DNA of 64,000 nt from NCBI GenBank assembly GCA_964538375.1, contig CAZIFQ010000014.1, positions 16,466-80,465 on the forward strand, given 5' to 3'. Every line of letters starts with the position of its first letter. Position 1 is the stretch's first letter. The position numbers and the translations under genes were made by a program. Positions 53,795 through 62,171 of the stretch are shown one piece after another. The notes beneath the pieces are model-generated. The model did not search any database, was not told the DNA's origin, and saw nothing but the letters and a program-made list of their open reading frames with translations. Origin of the DNA: JAUUZQ01 sp964538375 (GTDB lineage Bacteria; Bacteroidota; Bacteroidia; Bacteroidales; GCA-2748055).

Positions 53795-55054
53795 ATGCCC
53801 GCCATGAAGAAAATATTCATCTTGTCATTCATCTTATTCTTCCCACTGCTCGCTTTTACACAGGAAGAAGCCCCAGGAACAGACACCCTGAGAAAAGATG
53901 CCTTAAATGTATACATGGAAGCATCAAGCTATTTAAAGGAGAGGATCACTTTTATAAATTATGTGCGTGACAGGAAAGTCGCCGACCTGGTTATTGTATC
54001 AACATCCGACAGGACTGGTTCAGGAGGGAGGGAATACACCATGTTTCTAGAAGGACAGGGGAAATATAAAGGAATGATCGATACCCTGAAATATGCCTCA
54101 TCCCCTGATGAGACGTATGAACAGATTAGGGGAAAACAAGTGAAAACCTTGAAAATGGGATTGGTGAGGTACATCATTAAAACTCCCCTGGCAAAATACC
54201 TGGAAATCGATTTCACAGAACCCCTCTCTTCAGAAGTATCTACTGACAAATGGAACAGCTGGGTATTCGGAACCGACATTTCTATGTTCACACATGGTGA
54301 AGCCTTGAATAGTGATCTCAATCTCTTTGGAGGAATTTCGGTGAGTAAAATAACAGACGATTGGAAATTTGATCTCGATCTTGATTATGATTATGGCAAA
54401 GAGAAATATATCATTGATGATGAAACAATCTTTAGTACCAGAATTGGAAAATCTGCTGAATTTCTGCTTGTCAAAAGCGTAAGTGATCACTGGTCGATTG
54501 GCGGTATCGCCGAAATTCTATCTTCAACTTACTACAACTACGATCTGAAAATCATTGCGATGCCTGGTATTGAGTACAACATATTTCCCTATAGTGAATC
54601 AACAAGTCGACAATTCAGATTTTTGTATTCCCTGGGCTATATGTACAATGATTATACAGACTCCACAATTTATGATAAAGAGAAAGAAGGATTGCTTGCT
54701 CATTCTTTTGAAGCTTCATATGAGATTATCCAGCAATGGGGTAGCATTGATATATCTGCCAACTGGTCAAATTATCTGCGGGATTTCTCCAAGAATCGCG
54801 TGACATTGCATGGCAATATCAGTTGGAGAATTGCCAAAGGCCTCAGCGTGGAAGCAGGTACCAGGTTTTCTTTTATACATGATCAGTTGAATCTTTCTAA
54901 AGGTGAATTGTCGGAACAAGAAATATTATTAGATCAACAAGAAATGGCTACTTCTTATAGTTACTTCATGTACTTTGGATTCTCCTATACATTTGGTTCT
55001 ATTTATAACAATGTAGTAAATCCAAGATTTGGCAATGGTGGTGGAAGAATGTAA
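53795..55054 (+). CDS. outer-membrane beta-barrel-like exported protein
   Basis: 419 aa. The signal segment is FILSFILFFPLLAFTQEE. The first ATG gives MPAMKK; the second ATG (53804) is a likely alternative start. Residues 40-140 form a mixed domain (LVIVSTSDRTGSGGREY), and from about 145 alternating amphipathic strands with many Tyr and Trp continue to the end, as in bacterial outer-membrane barrels. No named family is recognised with confidence. Confidence 0.65.
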   Translation: MPAMKKIFILSFILFFPLLAFTQEEAPGTDTLRKDALNVYMEASSYLKERITFINYVRDRKVADLVIVSTSDRTGSGGREYTMFLEGQGKYKGMIDTLKYASSPDETYEQIRGKQVKTLKMGLVRYIIKTPLAKYLEIDFTEPLSSEVSTDKWNSWVFGTDISMFTHGEALNSDLNLFGGISVSKITDDWKFDLDLDYDYGKEKYIIDDETIFSTRIGKSAEFLLVKSVSDHWSIGGIAEILSSTYYNYDLKIIAMPGIEYNIFPYSESTSRQFRFLYSLGYMYNDYTDSTIYDKEKEGLLAHSFEASYEIIQQWGSIDISANWSNYLRDFSKNRVTLHGNISWRIAKGLSVEAGTRFSFIHDQLNLSKGELSEQEILLDQQEMATSYSYFMYFGFSYTFGSIYNNVVNPRFGNGGGRM

Positions 55055-55219
55055 ACTTTTTAATCCATTAGCAATTTTGCAGTAGCAATCCTGTCGTACT
55101 TCATCGACAGGTTCCTTAATAAAACTATTCTTACAAAAGATATTTAATTCTTCAATCGTCATTATTATAAATATTCATTATTGAGATAAGCATTCATTCA
55201 CAAGCCCTAAACTTTGGAT

Positions 55220-55939
55220 TTATCCCTCCTTAATTGCGACCATGAGCATTACAGAGCCCAGGAATAAGGGCTGGCTTGATTCTATATTAAATCCGGCTGA
55301 AATGAGGATCCTGCTCATTTCCTCTCGTGTATAGTAATTTTTAGAAGATTTAGCCAGGTATTTATAGGCTTTCAGGTTACCCGAAATAATACCACCCAGG
55401 TAGGGCAAAATAAGTTGCAGGTAGATTCCGTTAAAGAATCTCCATACTGGATTACCTGGCTTGCTGCTTTCCAGGATTACAAATCTTCCTCCTTGTTTTA
55501 TCACCCTGTGTATTTCTCCCAGGTGCTTTTCAGCGTTAGAGTTTTGATAGATCAGGTTCCTTAATCCAAAAGAAATACCAGCAGCATCGAAAAAATTATT
55601 ATCAAAAGGCATAGAAGCTACATTGCCTTCGGTAAAATCAACCTGAGATTTTGCCTGTATTGCCTTTCCCTTTGCTTTTTGAAGCATCTCAGGGGAGAAA
55701 TCGTATCCTGAAAGATTTACATGATTATCGGCTTGAGCAGCAATTTCGAGGATCAGGTCGCCAGTTCCTGTACAGATATCCAGTATATTCGATGGTGATT
55801 TTTCAAGCAATTTCGCAACAGCTTTCTTTCTCCAACTCTTGTCCTTTCCAAAAGTAAAGATTCGGTTTACCAGGTCATATTTTTTATAAATATCTTTGTA
55901 ATAGCCGTGCAGAGGATAATTTTCTTTGTCTACTTCCAT
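55220..55939 (-). CDS. ubiE: demethylmenaquinone methyltransferase
   Basis: 239 aa from ATG 55939. A longer reading to 55999 is possible but the family starts like MEVDKENYPLHGYYKDIYKK. SAM motif I is ILDICTGTGDLILEIA; GISFGLRNLIYQN and FVILESSKPGNPVWRFF are UbiE/MenG hallmarks. It methylates demethylmenaquinone in menaquinone biosynthesis. It follows comM in the same direction, 69 bp downstream of its stop. Confidence 0.93.
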   Translation of the reverse strand: MEVDKENYPLHGYYKDIYKKYDLVNRIFTFGKDKSWRKKAVAKLLEKSPSNILDICTGTGDLILEIAAQADNHVNLSGYDFSPEMLQKAKGKAIQAKSQVDFTEGNVASMPFDNNFFDAAGISFGLRNLIYQNSNAEKHLGEIHRVIKQGGRFVILESSKPGNPVWRFFNGIYLQLILPYLGGIISGNLKAYKYLAKSSKNYYTREEMSRILISAGFNIESSQPLFLGSVMLMVAIKEG

Positions 55940-56008
55940 GTTCTTTATTATCGGAGCCAAAGGTACAGATTTTGATCTTGATCGTAATAAAAACACCAAA
56001 GACTATTC

Positions 56009-56854
56009 CTACCCGGCCCAACCATCTCTGTCTAAATTCCTGTAATTAACCGCCTCTGCAACATGAGATGCTAAAATATGTTCACTTCCCTCGAGGTCGG
56101 CAATGGTGCGCGACACCTTTAAAATGCGATCGTACGCCCGGGCGGAAAGCCCAAGCTTTTCCATGGCGTTTTTCAGGATCGCCTGGCTATCAGCACCTAA
56201 TTGGCAATATTTCTTCAACAAAGTACTGCTCATATGAGCATTATTATACACCCCTTTGAGACCGGCAAAGCGCTTCTCCTGGATCTGTGCCCCTTTGATA
56301 ATTCGTTCCCTGATAACACTGCTTGGTTCAGACTCCCGCAGCTCTGTAAGCTGGTTAAACGGAACCGGGACCACCTCGATATGGATATCAATCCTGTCGA
56401 GCAGCGGACCTGAAATCTTATTCAGGTAAGTCTTTACCATTCCTGCGCTGCACGCACAATTCTTTTCCGGATGGTTGTAAAAACCACAAGGACAAGGATT
56501 CATGCTCGCTATCAGCATAAAATTTGCAGGGTAATCTACAGTAAATTTGGCACGGCTCACTGTAATATAGCGATCCTCCAGCGGTTGCCTCAGCACCTCC
56601 AGCACATTGCGTTTAAATTCTGGCAGTTCATCCATAAACAGCACACCATTGTGAGAAAGTGAAATTTCTCCCGGTTGTGGAGAGGTGCCTCCGCCCACAA
56701 GGGCGACGTCAGAAATTGTGTGGTGGGGACTGCGAAAGGGCCGTAAAGTCACCAGCCCGGTTTCCCGGCCCATCTTCCCAGCCACAGAATGTATTTTTGT
56801 AGTCTCGAGCGCTTCATTCAATGTCATGGGAGGAATAATTCCCGGAACTATTCT
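56009..56854 (-). pseudogene. comM: 3' part of comM (YifB, Mg-chelatase-like AAA ATPase), cut by integrated element
   Basis: The frame from 56854 reads RIVPGIIPPMTLNEALETTK and then RPFRSPHHTISDVALVGGG, HNGVLFMDELPEF (Walker B), ANFMLIASMNPCPCG, and the C-terminal domain. This is the distal two-thirds of ComM, an AAA+ helicase used in branch migration during natural transformation. The N-terminal LonC-like domain and the Walker A loop, which should lie just upstream of RIVPGIIPP, are absent; at 56854 the sequence changes to the element. The ATG at 56827 is inside the conserved domain, not a true start. Unless the element is excised, the gene is inactive. Confidence 0.93.
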
Positions 56855-58541
56855 TATTTAATTGAGATAGTTTTCCTTCCTCTACAAACCGCTCTAAAAT
56901 GCTATTGCTAATTTGGGTCTTGTAATCACAATGTACTCCATGATACTCATCCTCATCTTCATTATAATGGACTGTTATCTTTCCTTTGACCCAAGCTTCC
57001 ATTAATAGCTTCTTGTCTGGCAGAGATAGCTCTCTTAATTCTTTCCGGAATTGCTTATACTGATCTTGATTATTAACAGCAAAATCCTGGAGAGCTTTTG
57101 TGCTTTTCTGAATTTCGGATAGTTCAATTAGCTTCTGTTCTGAATCTGTAATCTTGCTTTTTAGGGTCAGAATTTCATCAGTGTTTTCTCTCAGTTTCTT
57201 CTTTAAATCTTCACCGCTAAACTCCTCATCTTCCAATATTGTATATATCCTTTTCTTAGCCCTTTCCTTAATCTTCAAATCACTTGAAAATCTTTCGATG
57301 GTTTGTTTCAAGTTATTAATATCACTTTCATATTTTGATGCATCATACAACTTCTCAAAGGCTTGTTTCCCTTTTCCCAGAATGCCAAATTTTGCCATGA
57401 TACCATTCCAAACTTGTTCCTCAACTTCCTCTGCTTTACTTAGTGGCTGTGAACATTTATGAGTTCTTCCATCTGCAAGATTCTTCTTTGATGTACTCGC
57501 CCAGTAGCATGAGTAGTATCTTGGACGAGAACTATCATTACGCCTGTTTCCTACAGTTGTACCCAGTTTACTGCCACATCTACCACAAACACATATATCC
57601 CTTAGAAAGAACATGTCGGTGAATTCCCCTTTATTCTTCGTTTTAACTTTCCTAAATTTCGTTGTTTGCTGAATCTCATCCCACTTTGTCTTGCTAATTA
57701 ATGCAGGAATGGAATATGTGATCATTTCACTTTCAGGTTTCAGTTCTTTCGATCTATTATATAGTCCAGATTTCGGATTAAGAACGTGCTTGAACTGATT
57801 AACAACATAGTGACCGTAATAGGCAGGATTCTTCAACATATAGCTTACAACAGCACTAGAGAATGGCTTATGAATGTATTCCGATCCATCAACTTTTTTC
57901 CTGTACATCGTAGCAGTCAATTTCTCATTGTTTAGCCTGATGGTGATGTCTTTCATTGACAGACCCTGCTTGATGTACATTTCAACGATTCGATGATAGA
58001 GGTCTGCTTCTGGTTGATTGATTTCAAGTTTCTCCTCCTTCTTATTCCACGTATAACCAAATGGTGCTTTGCCATTAAACATCCTCTTGTCTTTCCATTT
58101 AATCATCTTGTTTTCCCACATCTGCTCGCGAATAGTCTCATGCTCCCATTCAGCGAAGAGAGCAATCATACCAGCAATCATCTTTCCTGTTTTCGTGGTC
58201 GGATCAATATTCTCTTTTACGCTGGCTATTGAAACAGAATGCTTATCCAATTCAAACATGGTATTATGGTAATCCCTAACATTACGGGCAAACCTACTTA
58301 GCTTCCAAATCACAATTATATTAAACTTTCCTGCCTCTGCATCATCTAGCATCTGCTTGAAATCCAATCTGTGTTCTAGCTTTGCTCCTGTCTTCCCTTC
58401 ATCTGCATAAGTGTGGGTCAATTCCCATCCTTTCAAATCACAGAATTCTTTTATTTGCCTACGTTGAGTATCGAGGCTTTCACCCTCTACTTGTTCAGCT
58501 GTTGATACACGAACGTATCCGACTGCCTTAATTGTTTCCAT
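56814..58541 (-). CDS. large serine recombinase (integrase)
   Basis: 575 aa. AVGYVRVSTAEQVEGESLDT starts the resolvase domain with catalytic Ser13; the Arg pair lies in KLSRFARN. The recombinase domain follows (FGYTWNKKEEKLEINQPEAD), then a zinc ribbon (CVCGRCGSKLG and later CSQP) near 315-370, and a coiled-coil near 400-500. Full length for the family. The last dozen codons (from NSSGN to the stop at 56814) come from comM DNA read in another frame. It is the probable enzyme that inserted the element here, and would excise with a directionality partner. Confidence 0.95.
   Translation of the reverse strand: METIKAVGYVRVSTAEQVEGESLDTQRRQIKEFCDLKGWELTHTYADEGKTGAKLEHRLDFKQMLDDAEAGKFNIIVIWKLSRFARNVRDYHNTMFELDKHSVSIASVKENIDPTTKTGKMIAGMIALFAEWEHETIREQMWENKMIKWKDKRMFNGKAPFGYTWNKKEEKLEINQPEADLYHRIVEMYIKQGLSMKDITIRLNNEKLTATMYRKKVDGSEYIHKPFSSAVVSYMLKNPAYYGHYVVNQFKHVLNPKSGLYNRSKELKPESEMITYSIPALISKTKWDEIQQTTKFRKVKTKNKGEFTDMFFLRDICVCGRCGSKLGTTVGNRRNDSSRPRYYSCYWASTSKKNLADGRTHKCSQPLSKAEEVEEQVWNGIMAKFGILGKGKQAFEKLYDASKYESDINNLKQTIERFSSDLKIKERAKKRIYTILEDEEFSGEDLKKKLRENTDEILTLKSKITDSEQKLIELSEIQKSTKALQDFAVNNQDQYKQFRKELRELSLPDKKLLMEAWVKGKITVHYNEDEDEYHGVHCDYKTQISNSILERFVEEGKLSQLNKNSSGNYSSHDIE
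56849..56860. other. left attachment junction between comM and the element
   Basis: comM sequence runs continuously up to the AGA codon (56852-56854). Beyond it, TTATTTAATTGAG no longer encodes ComM-like residues and belongs to the recombinase gene. The exact crossover dinucleotide cannot be set without the other end or an empty site. Confidence 0.65.
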
Positions 58542-58564
58542 GTGATTAATGGATTACGTTGGTT

Positions 58565-59170
58565 TTATAAATTCAAATAAACGTCGTCAATCTCCTCTTG
58601 CCTCAGTCCTAAGTATCTTCTTGTTGTAGCTACACTGGCATGGGAGAATATTTCACTTAGAAGGATAAGAGCTGCATCACTCTTTCCATTTACATCATAC
58701 ACACGCCTACCAAAAGTCTTGCGGAGTGAGTGAGTGGAAATGTTCTTGGCATCTCCCTGGAATATATCCTTAAGAATCGTGTTGAACGTTTCCGTTGCAT
58801 AGACTGACTGCTTCTGTGAGATAAAGATTGGAACTTCAAGTTCAAACTTATTGCCTCTGAAGTGGTGCTTCATGTAATAGTCATGTGCGTCTTTAACATT
58901 CTTGTTTATGGTTAAGTGTCTTGTCTTGCCTGTCTTTTGCTCAACCAAATCAACATGCTCACCTTCTAACTTATGATACAGGTCACTGTGCTTAATAGAG
59001 AGAATGTCAGATACTCTTAGCCCTGTATTGATTGCCACTATAATGTACAACCCAATTACTGGCTTCTTGCCTTTGACAAGTAACGCACTGCCTTTTGTCA
59101 TTGCTACATCATATTCAATGTAGTCAGCAGTGAATCTCTTGCCTTTTTGTGATTTCCTTGGTGCGTTCAT
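58565..59170 (-). CDS. tyrosine recombinase
   Basis: 201 aa. The catalytic set is complete: Arg in NTGLRVSDIL, Lys in EQKTGKTRHL, HSLRKTFG (His, Arg), FSHASVATTRRYLG (His, then Tyr). It lacks a separate N-terminal DNA-binding arm, so it is a short form. Such short enzymes resolve dimers or invert DNA segments in mobile elements. It is 23 bp upstream of the serine recombinase gene in the same direction. Confidence 0.92.
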   Translation of the reverse strand: MNAPRKSQKGKRFTADYIEYDVAMTKGSALLVKGKKPVIGLYIIVAINTGLRVSDILSIKHSDLYHKLEGEHVDLVEQKTGKTRHLTINKNVKDAHDYYMKHHFRGNKFELEVPIFISQKQSVYATETFNTILKDIFQGDAKNISTHSLRKTFGRRVYDVNGKSDAALILLSEIFSHASVATTRRYLGLRQEEIDDVYLNL

Positions 59171-59198
59171 GTGTATATATTTAATGAATCATCACCTT

Positions 59199-59337
59199 AA
59201 ATATAATATATATATCTATACTAACCTACTATTACGCCACATATTATAGTACTATTAATCTATCAATTCGGCTAATTAATTGATACTCACATAAATATAA
59301 TATTTTTTATATCTATACAAATATAATAAGTATAGAT
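59199..59337. promoter_or_regulatory. repeated operator-like sequences before the tyrosine recombinase
   Basis: ATCTATAC occurs at 59214-59221 and 59311-59318, and its complement GTATAGAT at 59330-59337; the last two form a perfect 8-bp inverted repeat with an 11-base loop. AAATATAATA precedes each ATCTATAC (59199 and 59293) and also fills the loop. The region lies directly upstream of the tyrosine recombinase start. It could bind a regulator or the recombinase itself. Confidence 0.45.
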
Positions 59338-59354
59338 TTCTAGTGAAATGTTTA

Positions 59355-60125
59355 CTAATGTGTATTTCTCCTACCACTTCCTGTATTACCATAGAATCTC
59401 TTTTGGTAGGGTATCTCAGTAGGAACAATCTCTTTCACTCCCATTGGCTCTTCCTTATCCTCAATATCCTCTGTATCAGGCTCCAAAGACGCTGTTTCCT
59501 GAGCTTTCACCTCCTCAGTAGTATCTTTATATAGCTTCGTACGTTGCATCGGTTTATGAGCTGTTTCTTCTTTTACATCACCATATTTAATACGATCAAT
59601 TCTCATGTTATAATCCTCAGCAATGATTTTCAAATTCAGATCACCATAGACTTCAAATTCCTCAGGCTGTAGTAACTTAGGAATGATTTCCTGAAATAAC
59701 TCTTTTGTGATTTCCTCCTCCTGCTTCTGTCGCTCATACCAGTCTGGATTTTTCTCATTGTTTTGCTGTTGCTGGGTGATTGCAAGCTGAATACTGGAAA
59801 TCAAAGCGATGTTTCCTCTTAACTCTCGAATGGCTGAAAGTGCTATTCCATTATGATTTTTCTTCTCAGCGTTCACCAATATCTTTTTGGTTCTCGACAT
59901 GAGGTCTTCTAACTCCGTAAAAACATTGACCGCCTCTTTTTGAGCTTTTACTTCGCCCGCCTTAGCCATTTGTCTAGTCACATGACCATGTTTCTCATGG
60001 TATGCTACTGATGCTTCACTAACACCCCAATCCCTAGCTATACTAGACTTGGACTGTCCTGATACTATTGCTCTGTCTATTTCTAAACGATTTTTAGACT
60101 GGCAGCATTTACAACTCATTCCCAT
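59355..60125 (-). CDS. HTH protein with N-terminal CxCC cluster
   Basis: 256 aa, not matched to a named family. Residues 1-12 carry CKCC, a possible metal site, then SKSSIARDWGVSEASVAYHE, a clear helix-turn-helix of the homeodomain-like type at about 24-45. A long charged helical region and a glutamine-rich stretch (LAITQQQQNN) follow, and the C-terminus is acidic. In phages and elements this plan can be a small terminase-like or regulator protein. The ATG at 60119 is an alternative start. Confidence 0.6.
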   Translation of the reverse strand: MGMSCKCCQSKNRLEIDRAIVSGQSKSSIARDWGVSEASVAYHEKHGHVTRQMAKAGEVKAQKEAVNVFTELEDLMSRTKKILVNAEKKNHNGIALSAIRELRGNIALISSIQLAITQQQQNNEKNPDWYERQKQEEEITKELFQEIIPKLLQPEEFEVYGDLNLKIIAEDYNMRIDRIKYGDVKEETAHKPMQRTKLYKDTTEEVKAQETASLEPDTEDIEDKEEPMGVKEIVPTEIPYQKRFYGNTGSGRRNTH

Positions 60126-60175
60126 TGGTTCTATATATTATGTTGGTACTACTGTTATTCTAATATTTGTTGCTA

Positions 60176-60370
60176 CTAATTCTTATTTTTCTTATCTACT
60201 TTAGCCTTCAATGGTTCGGACATTAGACTATCTAGCTTCCTCAACTCCTCCTGGATTAACTGATCATTCTCCTCTGTTATTGATATATGCAATAAAATAG
60301 ATTTTGTTAATCGTTTGTTCTCTGCTGACAATTGGACTAGCTTATCTATTATTCTTTTTTGTTGAGACAT
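60176..60370 (-). CDS. 64-aa coiled-coil protein
   Basis: 64 aa, unknown. Heptad-like spacing of Leu and Ile through residues 6-50 suggests a coiled coil (IIDKLVQLSAENKRLTKSIL). The C-terminus is Lys-rich. It lies 50 bp upstream of the HTH gene and may be co-transcribed with it. Confidence 0.5.
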   Translation of the reverse strand: MSQQKRIIDKLVQLSAENKRLTKSILLHISITEENDQLIQEELRKLDSLMSEPLKAKVDKKNKN

Positions 60371-60724
60371 TGATAGTGCTTTTTATTTGACCCTGGGAGA
60401 TCCATTGAACTTTGTCGGCACTGGACTCTATTGGATGGAATCTCCTCTATTTGATAATTTCCTGTCGTAATTATTATTCTTCCTTTGGGTCATTTCATTG
60501 TTATTTTGTCATTATGTATATAACTAATAGGTTTTGGACTTAATATATTGATAATTAAAGAGATATAATAGGTTTGAGGAATGTGAAAAAAAGGTTTTAT
60601 TATTATTCATTATTCTATTATTCTCTCTCTCTTATATTCTATATTTATATATATATCCTAATCCTATTAATGACTATAAAGTATTGGACTTAACTATTTG
60701 ATATTCAATAGTTAATAACCTATA
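60371..60724. other. gene-free AT-rich region with direct repeats
   Basis: 354 bp between the palm-motif gene and the coiled-coil gene. TTGGACTTAATATATTGATA (60534-60553) and TTGGACTTAACTATTTGATA (60684-60703) share 16 of 20 positions, 150 bp apart. AATAGGTTT occurs twice (near 60527 and 60568). Long runs of T and TA are present. It may hold promoters, an origin or binding sites; no ORF or hairpin terminator is clear. Confidence 0.5.
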
Positions 60725-61978
60725 TTATTTTACCTTTATTTTGAACCCTTTTGTATGCTTTTCATACACCTTATTCATGACATCAAACAACTCCTCTTCA
60801 AAAGGACTCTGGACAATGAATGAATCATGTATTGGGATTATGGGTTTACCTTGCTTTGCAAAGTGATTTACAACATCCAAAGCGATTCGAGCATCCTTAT
60901 TCATTACCCTCATTCCTGTCTTTTTCCCAGAGCAGAAATAATGTGCAATCTTATTATGTTCCTTTATGAATTGTTCCATAATTGGTCTGGCATTGAAAAC
61001 ATCATTGTCGTTTAACAACTTTTTATTTCCTGCATCCCTTAGATAATAATTAGAAGCTCTTTCAGCTTGTGTAAAATCTTTTGAATTTAACAGATGCATA
61101 AATATATGTTTCAGAAATAATCTTAAATCTGAATTATCATCTACAATGGAATATGGATCTCCTTCATATTGGATTCCTTCTGCTGCATAAAGTAAGTTTG
61201 GATGTAATCCTGAATAATCTAATTCAGATACAGTACAACCATCTATTCTTATCTTCTTCCGTTCACTTCCTGAATATCCCTGTACGTGTCGGTAACCACT
61301 TGTATGAAGTCGTCCATACATTGAAAAATTCATTTTATAGATAGCCTTTAAATAAGGCGTTACTTCATGGTTCCCATACCATATATCACATTTAGTGTTA
61401 GAGTCATTTACGCGCTTTAAAATCGTGCGTACCCGCCAAGTTTCATTTGTATCCTTATATTCAATTAAATTATTTTTCCAATCCCTCAGTTCCACTAATT
61501 GATATGGAGGAGACATAATTACTTGATGTGATAGAATAGGACAATATTCCAGAAGTTTCTTTGTAGCCCAGATTCTTGTCTGCCTTGATTCCTTTTCCGT
61601 ATGATAACCTTTTTTCATATCTATGTAATTATTCTGTTCTAATAACTTTATTAGATCAATAATCGAATATCCTATTTTACGATATTGACTCTTTTTCCAA
61701 TTACTCGGATGCAATGAAATTTGAATTGGTCTTGTTTTTGTTTTTAATAAATTAGCAACCAACGTTTCCAAAACAAATAACTTCTCCTCCTGTTTGTAAC
61801 CTTTCAAAATATCCAGCTCCTCTGCAATCCTCAATACATTACTTTTTAGAACTTTGGGAAGTAAATAAGAATCATTAAAACGAAGTTCATGGTTAAGCCA
61901 TTCCCCAGTGCCTATCCTTTCTTTTAGCTTTTTTTCAAGGTGTCTATGTATTTTAGTTTTCCAATCTGCTTTATTCAT
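60725..61978 (-). CDS. palm-domain polymerase-like protein (family A-like motifs)
   Basis: 417 aa. The C-terminal half carries VSELDYSGLHPNLLYAAEGI with Asp254, like motif A of family A polymerases, then DLRLFLKHIFMHLLNSK (R286, K290 spacing like the O-helix Arg/Lys of motif B), and IPIHDSFIVQ with Asp385, like the HD motif C. The first 200 residues are basic and helical with no recognised exonuclease. Proteins with this order, an RxxGR-type region before motif A and HDSF at the end, occur as hypothetical proteins in integrated elements. It probably acts on nucleic acid as a polymerase or primase-like enzyme, but activity is not proved. Its leader holds the hairpin array. Confidence 0.65.
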   Translation of the reverse strand: MNKADWKTKIHRHLEKKLKERIGTGEWLNHELRFNDSYLLPKVLKSNVLRIAEELDILKGYKQEEKLFVLETLVANLLKTKTRPIQISLHPSNWKKSQYRKIGYSIIDLIKLLEQNNYIDMKKGYHTEKESRQTRIWATKKLLEYCPILSHQVIMSPPYQLVELRDWKNNLIEYKDTNETWRVRTILKRVNDSNTKCDIWYGNHEVTPYLKAIYKMNFSMYGRLHTSGYRHVQGYSGSERKKIRIDGCTVSELDYSGLHPNLLYAAEGIQYEGDPYSIVDDNSDLRLFLKHIFMHLLNSKDFTQAERASNYYLRDAGNKKLLNDNDVFNARPIMEQFIKEHNKIAHYFCSGKKTGMRVMNKDARIALDVVNHFAKQGKPIIPIHDSFIVQSPFEEELFDVMNKVYEKHTKGFKIKVK

Positions 61979-61992
61979 TATTGCATATTTAA

Positions 61993-62040
61993 TTCCAATC
62001 TTTTAAAAAGATCCGAGGCACGAACCAAGTCAGATTGGAA
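61993..62040 (-). promoter_or_regulatory. possible pseudoknot between leader hairpin loop and start region
   Basis: TTCCAATCT at 61993-62001 is perfectly complementary to AGATTGGAA at 62032-62040. In minus-strand RNA the second lies in the loop of module 1 (62030-62045) and the first lies 14 nt before the start codon at 61978. Pairing would tie the hairpin to the ribosome loading zone. Confidence 0.45.
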
Positions 62041-62080
62041 AAATTCTTGGTTCTTAGGCTTGCAGTTCCTAGCCTCGGAT
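62011..62080 (-). ncRNA. structured leader module 1: three-way junction
   Basis: In minus-strand RNA: P1 9 bp (62072-62080 with 62011-62019), a short P2 of 4 bp (TAGG/CCTA at 62068-62071 and 62055-62058), and P3 of 8 bp (GAACCAAG/CTTGGTTC at 62046-62053 and 62022-62029) with a 16-base loop. All stems are perfect. It is the module closest to the start codon of the palm-motif gene. Confidence 0.6.
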
Positions 62081-62091
62081 TATATTTTAAA
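62081..62091. repeat. AT spacer between modules 1 and 2
   Basis: TATATTTTAAA. It matches the spacer at 62161-62171 (CATATTTTAAA) at 10 of 11 positions, while the flanking modules differ fully in sequence. Confidence 0.7.
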
Positions 62092-62160
62092 ATCAGGGGA
62101 GGAGTTCAAGCAAGCTCCAACTTCTTGACCTCCAACGATACCTAGTATCTTTCCCCTGAT
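62092..62160 (-). ncRNA. structured leader module 2: three-way junction
   Basis: In minus-strand RNA: P1 9 bp perfect (62152-62160 with 62092-62100), P2 5 bp (GATAC/GTATC at 62145-62149 and 62137-62141) with a 3-base loop, and P3 9 of 10 bp (GGAGGTCAAG/CTTGAACTCC at 62124-62133 and 62101-62110) with a 13-base loop. The order short P2 then long P3 is the same as in module 1, with no sequence similarity. Confidence 0.6.
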
Positions 62161-62171
62161 CATATTTTAAA
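62161..62171. repeat. AT spacer between modules 2 and 3
   Basis: CATATTTTAAA, nearly identical to 62081-62091; the period of spacer plus module is 80-81 bp. Confidence 0.7.

Noticed and set aside
54929..55162. 77-aa minus reading after the outer membrane protein
   Set aside because: More than half overlaps the opposite gene; only the first 35 residues are in the gap and resemble nothing clearly.
60725..61978. Retron or group II-type reverse transcriptase
   Set aside because: No YxDD motif and none of the RT blocks; the motif C is HDS, as in single-subunit polymerases, not YADD.
62011..62080. tRNA-like reading of leader module 1 (7-bp acceptor-like stem and GGTTCG)
   Set aside because: The T-arm, D-arm and anticodon stem cannot be built around these; the fold is a three-way junction with different stem lengths.
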